From: an uncultured Siphonobacter sp.
GTDB taxonomy: Bacteria; Bacteroidota; Bacteroidia; Cytophagales; Spirosomataceae
DNA: 64,000 bases
Direction of reading: 5' to 3'
NCBI GenBank assembly: GCA_913775095.1
Contig: CAJYIW010000024.1
Span: forward strand, 1 to 64,000
Part shown: one piece after another, positions 16,035 to 24,737 of the stretch
How positions within the stretch are numbered: position 1 is the stretch's first letter
Layout: each line of letters opens with the position of its first letter
Made by a program: the position numbers and the translations under genes
The notes under the pieces: model-generated
What the model was told of the DNA's origin: nothing
What the model saw: the letters and a program-made list of their open reading frames with translations, nothing else
The model's database searches: none

Positions 16035-16076
16035 CTAGGCTTCTACGGGTCATTGATCCGCCTAGTATTTTTTTAT
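16035..16076 (+). terminator. Terminator of the tRNA-like RNA unit
   Basis: CTAGGC (16035-16040) pairs with GCCTAG (16060-16065), with an inner GGGTC/GATCC hairpin, followed by TATTTTTTTAT. This closes a transcript of about 260 nt containing only the tRNA-like RNA. Confidence 0.8.
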
Positions 16077-16281
16077 CTGGTGAAAGCAGGATTTCGAAAA
16101 AATGGCAGTAGTTTTATTTGGTTTTTAGTTTGTTGATGAAGTGTAATTCTGACACGCAACCTTTCTGAGGATTGCGTGTTTTTTTTGGAATAATTCCCTA
16201 TCTTTTCCTGCTTTCGCCAAACATTTACCAATCCTTTCCTGTTATTTCGCGTTTTTTATTTTCCATTGACGTCTTCATCAA

Positions 16282-17517
16282 ATGGTATCAAACTACGCGG
16301 TTGTTTTAGGCATTTTGTGCTCGGTTTTAGGATTGATCTTTTATACTTCCACGATTCCTTCCCTCCGGAAATTCTACGACCTCATTCCCCCGGTTCTGCT
16401 GAGTTACTTCATTCCGGGCTTATTAACGACGGCTGGCGTCTTTGCCCCCGAAGTGGTCGGTGATGATTCTGCTATCTACAAAGTTGTTTCGCAATACCTG
16501 CTTCCCGCTACCCTGGTTCTGTTTACCCTGTCGATGGATTTGAAAACATTGAAGCGGCTCGGCTTTAAAACCGTCATGGTTTTTATGGCAGGAATCGTAG
16601 GCGTTGTGATTGGAGGACCCATCGCCGTCTGGATTGTCAAGCAATTCTCGCCCGCAACTGTGGGTGGCGAAGGAGCCGATGCCGTCTGGAAAGGACTGGC
16701 TACCATTGCCGGTAGCTGGACGGGCGGTGGGGCAAATCAGGTGGCCCTGAAAGAAATTTTCAAACCGTCCGAAAAGCTGTTTTCTCAAAGCGTTTCGGTA
16801 GATATCATCGTCGGCGAACTCTGGATGGCCCTGATGATTTACGGAGCCGGAAAATCCCTGGCCATTGACCGTTTCTTCAAAGCCGATGCTTCCGCTATTA
16901 CCGAAGTTCAGGTACAGCTGGAGGCGTATCAGGCCCAGCATCAGCGAATTTCACAGCTTCGGGATTTATTGATGATCATCGCCATTGGACTGGGAGTTAC
17001 CGGACTGGCCCACGCCTTTGCCGATACCATCGTACCCATTCTGAAAGAATACCCCGGCCTCGAACGCTTCAGTTTGACCTCGAAGGTTTTCTGGATTATT
17101 TCCGTAGCTACCCTGGTCGGCATTAGCCTTTCCTTCACGCCCGTTCGGCAGCTTGAGCACGTGGGAGCTTCCAAAATAGGCAGTGTTTTTCTATACCTGT
17201 TAATTGCTACCATCGGGCTAAAAATGAACTTATGGGCCATCGCCGATAACCCCGGACTTTTCGTCGTTGGTGTCATCTGGATTCTCATTCACGGCTTCTT
17301 TATTGTGATGGCTGGCCGACTCTTCAAAGCTCCTTTTTTCTTCATGGCCGTTGGCTCTCAGGCGGCCATTGGCGGGCCGGCATCGGCTCCGGTCGTAGCG
17401 GCAGCCTTTCATCCTTCGCTGGCTCCGGTCGGGGTTTTATTAGCCATTCTGGGGTATGCCATTGGAACTTATGCGGGTTACATTACCGGATTGCTGATGC
17501 AATGGGCGGCGTATTAG
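16282..17517 (+). CDS. DUF819 family membrane protein
   Basis: A 411-residue integral membrane protein with about 10 hydrophobic segments spread along its whole length; DUF819 (YjcL-like) is the family I recognise. Conserved-looking stretches are GSWTGGGANQVALKE (near residue 147) and SQAAIGGPASAPVVAAAF (near residue 361), both glycine-rich, as in ion- or solute-coupled permeases. The substrate is unknown. There is a 77-bp gap to the GH105 gene downstream on the same strand; co-transcription is possible because no terminator is visible between them. Confidence 0.85.
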   Translation: MVSNYAVVLGILCSVLGLIFYTSTIPSLRKFYDLIPPVLLSYFIPGLLTTAGVFAPEVVGDDSAIYKVVSQYLLPATLVLFTLSMDLKTLKRLGFKTVMVFMAGIVGVVIGGPIAVWIVKQFSPATVGGEGADAVWKGLATIAGSWTGGGANQVALKEIFKPSEKLFSQSVSVDIIVGELWMALMIYGAGKSLAIDRFFKADASAITEVQVQLEAYQAQHQRISQLRDLLMIIAIGLGVTGLAHAFADTIVPILKEYPGLERFSLTSKVFWIISVATLVGISLSFTPVRQLEHVGASKIGSVFLYLLIATIGLKMNLWAIADNPGLFVVGVIWILIHGFFIVMAGRLFKAPFFFMAVGSQAAIGGPASAPVVAAAFHPSLAPVGVLLAILGYAIGTYAGYITGLLMQWAAY

Positions 17518-17594
17518 GCTGGAGTAACGGAATAAGGGAAAAGACCTCAAAGAAGCATCTTTACTAGAAAGTGATCTTTACCTGTTAACTACAT

Positions 17595-19487
17595 ATGCAA
17601 TCCTCTAGACTTCTACTTGGCCTTTTGGGAATCCTGCTGGCCCTGACTACGCAGGCTCAGGAGCTTCCCTGGTCTGAACGCATGGCTACCTCCATCATGA
17701 TTACCCGTCTGGATTCCGCTGAAATCAAAGCCGGAAAGCTTACCCAGTGGGGCTATGAAGAAGGGCTTATTCTGTATGCCCTGAGCCGCACGGCCGAGCA
17801 TTCAGGCGATGGAAAATACTTCCATTACATGCAGCGGAACATTGATTCCTATATTAACGATCAGGGAGAAATCCGGGGCTATCGTTTTGATGATTATAAC
17901 CTGGATAATATTCCTTCGGGTCGTTTGTTACTGAAACTATACCAGGACACAGGTAAGGAAAAATACTGGAAAGCCGCTCAATACGTCCACAGCCAGCTGG
18001 AATCACAGCCTCGTACCAAAGAAGGGGGTTACTGGCACAAAAAGCGGTATCCGAATCAAATGTGGCTCGACGGACTGTATATGGCAGAACCTTTTTCAGC
18101 TGAGTATGCCGTTATCGCCAAAGAACCTAAATACTTTGACGAAGTGGCCAATCAGTTTATCTGGATGGAAAAAAATTCCCGCGATGAAAAAACCGGGTTA
18201 TTATACCACGCTTACGACGAAAGCCGGGAGCAGAAATGGGCGAACCCACAAACGGGACATTCGCCGCACTTCTGGAGCCGGGCCATTGGCTGGTACGTTA
18301 TGGGACTGGTGGATGTGCTGGATTACCTGCCTAAAGATCACCCCAAACGGGGGCAACTGGAAACCATTTACAAACGCCTGATGCCCGTGATTGTGAAGTA
18401 TCAGGACCCCAAAAGTGGTTGCTGGTGGCAGATTACCGACAAAGGCACGGAAAAGGGTAACTACCTGGAAGCGTCGGCTTCCAATATGTTCGTGTATGGA
18501 TTGGCAAAAGGTGTTCGCAAAGGTTTACTGGATCCTTCGTTCCTGAAAGCCGCTCAAAAAGGCTATCAGGGAATTTTGAAGGAATTCATTTCTACGGACG
18601 AAAAAGGACTGGTTCACCTGGATAAAACGGTGAGCGTCGGCGGATTGGGTGGGAACCCCTACCGCGACGGTAGTTACGAATATTACCTCAGCGAAAAAAT
18701 TCGTCTGGATGATTTGAAAGGCGTAGGGCCGTTCATTCTGACGAGTATCGAGATGGAAACCCTCCCTGAGCTTTCGTACGCCAAAGGCAAAACAGTGGGT
18801 CTGGATTATTTCTTCAATAACGAATACACCAGCAAAGGCGAACGGTATCATTACACTTGGGAAGATTACCGCGATTCGGGGTATTCGTTGTGGGGCAACA
18901 TTTTCCGGAATTATGGAGCAAAGACGGTTTCCGTTCCCGAAGCTCCAACGGCGGCTTCTCTGAAAAAACTCGACGTGTACATCATCGTTGATCCCGATAC
19001 GAAAAAAGAAACGGCGAAGCCTAATTACATGACGGAAGCTCACGCCAGGGTTATTGCCGACTGGGTGAAAGCCGGGGGCACGCTGGTCTTATTAGCGAAT
19101 GATACCTCCAACGCAGAGATCAAAAACTTCAACATTCTGGCGGGTAAATTCGGGGTGCAGTTCACGGACAAAAACGTAAACATGGTCAAGAATAACGTCT
19201 ACGATCAGGGTAAGTTTCTCTTCAACGGGAATCACCCGATTTTCGGTGATGTGAAAAAAGTGTACATCAAAGAAGTGGTTACCCTGAAAACCAAAGCCCC
19301 TGCCAAGCCCGTATTGACTGCCCATGGCGATGAGATTATGGCCGTAGCCCAGTTTGGTAAAGGAAAAGTGTTTGTCCTCGGTGATCCCTGGATTTACAAC
19401 GAATACCTGAACGGCAAGCGGTTACCGATGGAATACGAAAACTTCAAAGCCGCCAAAAATCTGAGTAAATGGCTTTTGAAGAAGTAA
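17595..19487 (+). CDS. Two-domain GH105 family hydrolase with C-terminal glutamine-amidotransferase-like domain
   Basis: A 630-residue secreted protein. After the signal peptide (LLLGLLGILLALTTQAQ) residues 25-390 form a GH105/GH88-type (alpha/alpha)6 barrel with MWLDGLYMAEPF (catalytic Asp near residue 160) and HFWSRAIGWYVMGLVD. The last 240 residues are a separate domain with strands and glycines typical of DUF4350/class I glutamine amidotransferase-like folds (GGTLVLLAND, then GKGKVFVLGDPWIYNE); no Cys nucleophile is obvious, so it is probably a binding or structural domain. Substrates are likely unsaturated uronyl oligosaccharides. It ends in a good terminator. Confidence 0.85.
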   Translation: MQSSRLLLGLLGILLALTTQAQELPWSERMATSIMITRLDSAEIKAGKLTQWGYEEGLILYALSRTAEHSGDGKYFHYMQRNIDSYINDQGEIRGYRFDDYNLDNIPSGRLLLKLYQDTGKEKYWKAAQYVHSQLESQPRTKEGGYWHKKRYPNQMWLDGLYMAEPFSAEYAVIAKEPKYFDEVANQFIWMEKNSRDEKTGLLYHAYDESREQKWANPQTGHSPHFWSRAIGWYVMGLVDVLDYLPKDHPKRGQLETIYKRLMPVIVKYQDPKSGCWWQITDKGTEKGNYLEASASNMFVYGLAKGVRKGLLDPSFLKAAQKGYQGILKEFISTDEKGLVHLDKTVSVGGLGGNPYRDGSYEYYLSEKIRLDDLKGVGPFILTSIEMETLPELSYAKGKTVGLDYFFNNEYTSKGERYHYTWEDYRDSGYSLWGNIFRNYGAKTVSVPEAPTAASLKKLDVYIIVDPDTKKETAKPNYMTEAHARVIADWVKAGGTLVLLANDTSNAEIKNFNILAGKFGVQFTDKNVNMVKNNVYDQGKFLFNGNHPIFGDVKKVYIKEVVTLKTKAPAKPVLTAHGDEIMAVAQFGKGKVFVLGDPWIYNEYLNGKRLPMEYENFKAAKNLSKWLLKK

Positions 19488-19513
19488 CGATACCCTCTTT
19501 GTTACCCTTCATA

Positions 19514-19546
19514 GAGAACGCAATTGAGTTGCGTTCTCTTTTTTGT
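19514..19546 (+). terminator. Terminator after the GH105 two-domain gene
   Basis: GAGAACGCAA (19514-19523) pairs with TTGCGTTCTC (19529-19538), then TTTTTTG. Confidence 0.9.
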
Positions 19547-19548
19547 TA

Positions 19549-19871
19549 GTGTAGCTACGTAATTCATCTCTTCGCAACATCCTTAATTCTTTCCCGTGGC
19601 TGGTGTCTTCACCAGCCATTTTAGTAGTAGCTGGTGAAGACACCAGCCACGGAAGCAGTGTAGCTACGCAATTCATCTCTTTGCAACATCCTTAATTCTT
19701 TCCCGTGGCTGGTTTCTTCACCAGCCATTTTAGTAGTGGCTGGTGAAGACACCAGCTACGGAAACAGTGTAGCTACGTAATTCATCTCTTTGTAACATCA
19801 TTAATTTTTCCCATGGCTGATGTCCTCACCAGCCATTTCAGTAGTGGCTGGTGAGAACACCAGCCACAGGG
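19549..19871. repeat. 109-bp tandem repeat, three copies, each with two REP-like palindromes
   Basis: Units begin at 19549, 19658 and 19767 with GTGTAGCTACG. Each contains GGCTGGTG-type and CACCAGCC-type arms twice, once as TCTT- and once as AAGA-centred hairpins, so that neighbouring hairpins are also complementary to each other. The third copy is more diverged. The array fills most of the 530-bp gap before eboA; the last 145 bp (19872-20016) hold no repeat and should contain the eboA promoter. Confidence 0.9.
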
Positions 19872-20016
19872 TAACTCCCTTACTGATACCCTTACCAACC
19901 GATAAAATCCATCGGGTTATTTTTTCAAATGACATAAATCAAAGCTAAACTCAAAAGGCTTTGGTATTTTTGCAGGAAATGATGTTACCCGGTTAGGCCG
20001 GCTGTATTTTCTGCGT

Positions 20017-20883
20017 ATGACACTGCCTCTTGATTCTATTCTTACGCTACGACTCGTGTTAGGTGAGATTTTAGCTGAACAATTACCCCAAGCCGGTCGC
20101 CAATGGCTTGATACAAAAGTAAACCTTACGAACCCCGTCAGCATCCAGACGGCCTTTGTGGCGGCTCCGCGTTTTACGGGTAAACAGCCCGTTTCTCTAA
20201 GTCCCGAGCGTCGCCAGCAGATGGCCGAGCTGCGTTCCCATTTCAGCCTTCTGGCCTGGCCTCTGGATCGGGTCACTCGCTTATACCTGCTTTTGCACTT
20301 GCCTCTGGATCAGAAGGAGCTATTCATTCAATCCATCGAAACACTGTTCGAAACGGCGGAAATGAATGAACTGGTGGCTCTATACGCTTCGCTTCCGGTC
20401 TTACCCTACCCGGAAGCCTGGGTGTTCAGGGCAACGGAAGCCGTTCGTTCCAACATGGGTCTGGTCTTTGATTCGCTGGCCTTAGGAAACCCCTACCCGG
20501 CCGAGCAGTTTTCCGAACTGGCCTGGAACCAGTTGGTTATGAAAACCATTTTCAATGACAAATCCGTGGGTGGCATTATAGGCTTGCAGGAACGTAGTAA
20601 CCCTGCTTTAGCCCGTATTCTCGTCGATTTTGCTCATGAACGCTGGGCCGCGGGTCGTTATGTACCCGCCCGAGCCTGGCAGGTCGTTGTTCCATTTGTG
20701 AACGAATCCATGCTGGCTGACATCCGGCATTTATTTCATTCCAACCGGGCCATTGACCGCGAAGCGGCTTACCTGATTTGCACGGAAACGGATTTTCCTC
20801 CGGCCCAACAGTTACTTCAGGAGTACACCATTGACGTTCCCGAGCCTCTCACCTGGCATCAGCTTGATACGCAGGTTGCTTAA
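20017..20883 (+). CDS. eboA: EboA domain protein
   Basis: A 288-residue soluble, helix-rich protein that I recognise as EboA by sequence pattern and by its place at the head of the ebo gene order. EboA has no known biochemical activity; in cyanobacteria the ebo genes are linked to export of the scytonemin monomer to the periplasm. Visible features are amphipathic helices, the segment LPVLPYPEAW near residue 129, and no signal peptide or membrane segment. The gene is followed after 36 bp by eboB, so an operon is likely. The 109-bp repeat array lies just upstream. Confidence 0.8.
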   Translation: MTLPLDSILTLRLVLGEILAEQLPQAGRQWLDTKVNLTNPVSIQTAFVAAPRFTGKQPVSLSPERRQQMAELRSHFSLLAWPLDRVTRLYLLLHLPLDQKELFIQSIETLFETAEMNELVALYASLPVLPYPEAWVFRATEAVRSNMGLVFDSLALGNPYPAEQFSELAWNQLVMKTIFNDKSVGGIIGLQERSNPALARILVDFAHERWAAGRYVPARAWQVVVPFVNESMLADIRHLFHSNRAIDREAAYLICTETDFPPAQQLLQEYTIDVPEPLTWHQLDTQVA

Positions 20884-20919
20884 TTCATATTTTATCCGGT
20901 TTTCAACACCGCTATTCCT

Positions 20920-21921
20920 ATGTGCCAGCACGAACTCAATCCTTCGCATTTCGAAGAAAATAAAGAAGAAGTTACCCACAGTAATCTGGAGTTTACGCAG
21001 TACCGTGACCTGATTAAAGGCATGAAGTTCTTTGATCCTCACGTACACATGACTTCCCGCACCACCGACGATTATCAGGCTATGACCGATGCCGGTGTGG
21101 TGGCCTTAATTGAACCCGCGTTCTGGCTCGGGCAACCCCGTACGGGCGTGGCTTCCTTCAAAGATTACTTCAGCAGTCTGGTGGGCTGGGAGCGGTTTCG
21201 TTCGTCGCAGTTTGGTATCAAGCATTACTGCACCATTGGACTGAATTCCCGCGAAGCGAATAACGAAGCTCTGGCGGAACAGGTGATGGAAGTATTACCG
21301 CTGTTTGTGTACAAAGAAGGGGTGGTAGGGATCGGCGAAATTGGTTTTGATGATCAGACTCCCGCCGAGGAGCGTTTCTATCGGTTACAGCTGGAGCTGG
21401 CCAAAGAGGCCAGCCTGCCCGTGCAGATTCACACGCCGCACCGCGACAAAAAACAGGGTACTGAACGCAGCATGGCTATTGCCCTTGAACACGGACTTGA
21501 CCCCGGCATGGTCATCATTGATCACAACAATGAAGAAACGGTGAAGAGTGTGCTGGATCAGGGCTTCTGGGCAGCGTTTACGATTTATCCGTTTACGAAA
21601 ATGGGGAATGAGCGGATGGTAGAAGTAGTCCGGCAATACGGTCCCGAACGGATTATGGTGAATTCAGCGGCCGACTGGGGTATCTCCGATCCGCTGGCGG
21701 TGCCCAAGACGGCGGCTCTGATGAAATTAAAAGGCATTTCCGACGAAGCCATTCGACTGGTTACGTATCAGAATGCTTTGGATGCCTTCGCTCAAAGCGG
21801 CCAGATTGATGAATCCGACTTTGGTCAGGAGATTGATCAGAGTCAGAAATTCAATGGGAATACCATTCTTCGCGGTGGTCAGCAACCCCGCATTGATAAA
21901 GAATCCATTTTTATTAAGTAA
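20920..21921 (+). CDS. eboB: EboB, TatD-like metal-dependent hydrolase
   Basis: A 333-residue TIM-barrel hydrolase of the TatD branch. Metal ligands can be placed at HVH (in FDPHVHMTSRTTDDY, near residue 41), the Glu of VGIGEIGFDD, the His of VQIHTPHRDK and the His of IIDHNNEE, with the Asp of NSAADWG near the end; all are present. Its substrate in the ebo pathway is unknown. The common family start is nearer MKFFDPH, i.e. ATG 21022; I kept ATG 20920 because the longer frame leaves only a 36-bp gap to eboA, but the first 34 residues are uncertain. Confidence 0.85.
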   Translation: MCQHELNPSHFEENKEEVTHSNLEFTQYRDLIKGMKFFDPHVHMTSRTTDDYQAMTDAGVVALIEPAFWLGQPRTGVASFKDYFSSLVGWERFRSSQFGIKHYCTIGLNSREANNEALAEQVMEVLPLFVYKEGVVGIGEIGFDDQTPAEERFYRLQLELAKEASLPVQIHTPHRDKKQGTERSMAIALEHGLDPGMVIIDHNNEETVKSVLDQGFWAAFTIYPFTKMGNERMVEVVRQYGPERIMVNSAADWGISDPLAVPKTAALMKLKGISDEAIRLVTYQNALDAFAQSGQIDESDFGQEIDQSQKFNGNTILRGGQQPRIDKESIFIK

Positions 21922-21957
21922 CTCCTGTAAAGATATCCACTCCCCTAAAAACCTATT

Positions 21958-22300
21958 CTCTCGACTAGCAGGGAGAGACCTTGCTTAGGCGGGAAATTAC
22001 CTTTCTGACAGGGGCGTGAATTGGGTCCTTCGCTTTGCTCAGGATGACAGGTACAGGATATACCTTCCTTTACCTGTCATCTACCTGTCATCTCGACCGC
22101 AGGGAGAGACCTTGCTTATGATTGAGATGTACTTTCCTGCTGGCGAGTGAATGGAAGGGCAAGTAAGGTCCTTCGCTTTGCTCAGGATGACAGGTAGTAA
22201 GGGATGGCTATTTCCTGTCATCCCGACCGCAGGAAGAGAACTTACTTAGGATTGAGATCACTTCCCTGATGGTAAATTTTCAGCGAAGGCCCTGGGACGT
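21958..22300. repeat. Dispersed-type repeats ending in CTGTCATC / GATGACAG between eboB and eboC
   Basis: Two full and one decayed copy of an element of about 95-130 bp. Each starts with CCGCAGGGAGAGACCTTGCT-like sequence and ends with TCCTTCGCTTTGCTCAGGAT followed by GACAGG. The two ends are imperfect reverse complements (CCTGTCATC against GATGACAGG), like a small inverted-repeat element. There is no coding potential. They split the ebo cluster into eboAB and eboCDEF. The last 215 bp before eboC (22301-22517) show no repeat and must hold any second promoter. Confidence 0.8.
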
Positions 22301-22517
22301 ATGCCTGCAGAGTATAAACTGGTAAGAATATCATTCTAAAGAAAACAAACTATTTTGTTGGTCTACGGAAACTATTAAGTCTTATTGAAACCTTATTTCG
22401 TCGATAGTGATAAATGCAGGTACTGCTTTTGTCAACCATGTTGATTAAATTGCCTGTCTGTTTCTGAAAAATTCATTTCGAAACCTGCTTTTTCACCAGC
22501 AATAGAAGAATACTATT

Positions 22518-23393
22518 TTGAATATCAAGGCATTTATTCAGTTGATGCGACCCGCTAACCTGATTACGGCGGTCGCAGATGTCTGGGCCGGAGCAGCCAT
22601 CGCCGGAGCTATTCCTCCTGCGTTTGACTGGCATTCTTTTCTCACCCTGAGTGCCGCTACGGTTGGTTTATACGGAGGTGGTGTGGTTTTTAACGACGTT
22701 TTTGACGCCCAGCTCGATGCCGTTGAACGCCCTGAACGCCCTATTCCCAGCGGGCAGGTTCCGCTTCAGGCCGCTATCTTACAGGGAACGCTTCTGCATT
22801 TGTTAGGGATCGGAGCCGCCAGTTTATGTAGTGCAGAGAGCGGGATCATCGCCGCCGCCATTGCCCTCCTTACCCTGAGTTACGACCGTTTTGCCAAGCA
22901 TAACTCCATTCTGGGGCCTTTGAATATGGGCCTCTGCCGGGGGCTGAATTTATTACTTGGCGTAAGCCTGATCCCTGAGTTACTGAGTGATTATTACGCC
23001 GTTGGTTTTCTACCGATCATCTTCATTGCGGCCATCACCATGATCAGCCGGGGCGAAGTGCATGGGGGCCATTCCCGCACCATGCTTTTTGCGGGCGTGC
23101 TGTATGCGATTGTGGAAACGGCTCAGCTGGCCTTTGCTTACATACAGGGACATCTGCTGGAAGCCCTCCCATTGGTTCTGTTTCATGCCTTTATGGTTTT
23201 CAAACCCCTGGTAACGGCCTATCAGAATCCCATTGGTTCCAATATCGGTAAAGCCGTAAAGGCCGGTGTTTTGTCTTTAATTATCATGAATGCCGCCTGG
23301 TGCATGGCTTTTGGAGCCTGGCCGCTGGGACTGGCAACGCTCCTCTTGTTACCTTTTTCGTTACAACTAGCCAAATGGTTCGCCGTAACGTAG
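22518..23393 (+). CDS. eboC: EboC, UbiA-like prenyltransferase
   Basis: A 291-residue membrane prenyltransferase of the UbiA superfamily with 7-9 hydrophobic segments. The first Asp-rich motif is NDVFDAQLDAVERPERPIPS (near residue 62), as in the NDxxD signature; the second is reduced to YDRFAKHN near residue 121 with one Asp rather than two, a feature of this subgroup as far as I can judge. It presumably attaches or transfers a prenyl chain to the ebo substrate. The start is TTG 22518, which fits the normal N-terminus (KAFIQLMRPAN); an internal ATG at 22545 would cut it short. Confidence 0.85.
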   Translation: MNIKAFIQLMRPANLITAVADVWAGAAIAGAIPPAFDWHSFLTLSAATVGLYGGGVVFNDVFDAQLDAVERPERPIPSGQVPLQAAILQGTLLHLLGIGAASLCSAESGIIAAAIALLTLSYDRFAKHNSILGPLNMGLCRGLNLLLGVSLIPELLSDYYAVGFLPIIFIAAITMISRGEVHGGHSRTMLFAGVLYAIVETAQLAFAYIQGHLLEALPLVLFHAFMVFKPLVTAYQNPIGSNIGKAVKAGVLSLIIMNAAWCMAFGAWPLGLATLLLLPFSLQLAKWFAVT

Positions 23394-23395
23394 GG

Positions 23396-23484
23396 GTTTG
23401 GGGTTTTGAGTTTAGGGTTTGGAGTTCAGGGTTAACCATAATCCAGAACTCTAAACCCTAAACTCAAAACTCTAAACTCTAAAC
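23396..23484. repeat. Inverted run of GGGTTT/TTTGAG heptamer-like repeats
   Basis: Between eboC and eboD a GGGGTTTTGAGTTTAGGG-like run is followed by its near reverse complement (CTAAACCCTAAACTCAAAAC). It can form a long hairpin. The same composition recurs at 5360-5465, 47545-47722 and 49655-49745. Confidence 0.8.
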
Positions 23485-23498
23485 ATCCACTAAAGTCC

Positions 23499-24668
23499 AT
23501 GGAAACCATTCAGCAGAGATTCGCGGTTACCTTTTCGTACCCGGTTTTTTTTACCCAGCAACTATTCGATCCTCAAAATCCCCAGCTTCGGGATTTTCTC
23601 AGTCAATACGGTGAAAGCGATTTTCGGAAGAAGATTTTCTTTTGCATTGATTCCGGTGTGCTGGAAGCCCACCCTACCCTTCCCGATCAGATTGCTCACT
23701 ACTTTCGCTCGGTCGAAGGCATTACCTGCGTTCCCGAATGGCTGGTCATTCCCGGCGGAGAAGCTTCCAAAAACGACCCCGACCTGTTCGAGCAGATCGT
23801 GGATGCGGTGGATCGTTTCGGCATTGATCGGCATTCCTTCGTAGCCGCCATCGGCGGTGGGGCGGTTCTGGATCTGGTGGGATATGCCGCCGCCGTTTCG
23901 CACCGGGGCGTGAAGCACGTTCGGATTCCCACGACGGTTCTTTCCCAGAACGATTCGGGCGTGGGCGTGAAAAACGGGATTAACTATAAAGGCAAGAAGA
24001 ACTTTCTGGGCACGTTTGCTCCGCCCATTGCCGTTTTCAATGACAGCGATTTCCTGCGTACACTCGATGACCGTGACTGGCGTTCGGGCATTTCGGAAGC
24101 TATTAAAGTAGCTCTCATTAAGGATAAGGCCTTTTTTGAGTGGATCGAAACGAATGCCTTCGCTCTGTCGCAACGGGATGCGGAGTCGATGCAATACCTC
24201 ATTCACCGATGTGCGGAGTTACACGTTCAGCACATCAGCAGCGGGGACCCCTTCGAAAGCGGTTCAGCCCGGCCCCTCGATTTTGGGCACTGGTCGGCCC
24301 ATAAACTGGAATACCTGACCAATTTTGACATTCGCCACGGGGAAGCCGTAGCCATTGGCATAGCTTTGGATACCTATTACTCGTTACTGGCGGGTCGCTT
24401 AACTGAAGCGGATACGCAGCGGGTACTGAACGTATTAACCCAACTGGGTTTTGAACTCTATCATCCGGCCCTGGCCGAAAATGATTCGTTTCACTTGATT
24501 AACGGACTCCGGGAATTTCAGGAACACCTGGGCGGACGGTTAACCATTACCTTACTCGACGCAGTAGGAAAAGGCGTTGAAGTACACGAAATGGATAACG
24601 AATTGATTCAGAAATCCGTAGCAGCTCTTCAGGGGAATCGGTTTGAAAACGTGACTGAAGTGCTTTAA
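23499..24668 (+). CDS. eboD: EboD, 3-dehydroquinate synthase-like sugar phosphate cyclase
   Basis: A 389-residue member of the dehydroquinate synthase superfamily. It has the NAD-binding stretch IGGGAVLDLVGYAAAV (near residue 125), the metal/active-site segments SGISEAIKVALIKD, and DFGHWSAHKLEYLTNFDIRH-GEAV containing two metal-ligand histidines. The sequence belongs to the EboD branch near 2-epi-5-epi-valiolone synthase-like cyclases rather than to AroB: the SQNDSGVGVK segment replaces the AroB form. It probably cyclises a sugar phosphate in the ebo pathway. The gap to eboE is 69 bp. Confidence 0.88.
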   Translation: METIQQRFAVTFSYPVFFTQQLFDPQNPQLRDFLSQYGESDFRKKIFFCIDSGVLEAHPTLPDQIAHYFRSVEGITCVPEWLVIPGGEASKNDPDLFEQIVDAVDRFGIDRHSFVAAIGGGAVLDLVGYAAAVSHRGVKHVRIPTTVLSQNDSGVGVKNGINYKGKKNFLGTFAPPIAVFNDSDFLRTLDDRDWRSGISEAIKVALIKDKAFFEWIETNAFALSQRDAESMQYLIHRCAELHVQHISSGDPFESGSARPLDFGHWSAHKLEYLTNFDIRHGEAVAIGIALDTYYSLLAGRLTEADTQRVLNVLTQLGFELYHPALAENDSFHLINGLREFQEHLGGRLTITLLDAVGKGVEVHEMDNELIQKSVAALQGNRFENVTEVL

Positions 24669-24737
24669 ATTTATGCTGGCCCAGGCTGATTGCCTGGGCT
24701 TTCTAACTAATCCTCTAACCCAAAACAGGATCATCCC

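Noticed and set aside
23562-24206. 214-codon minus-strand open frame opposite eboD
   Set aside because: Shadow of eboD, whose NAD- and metal-binding motifs are intact on the plus strand.
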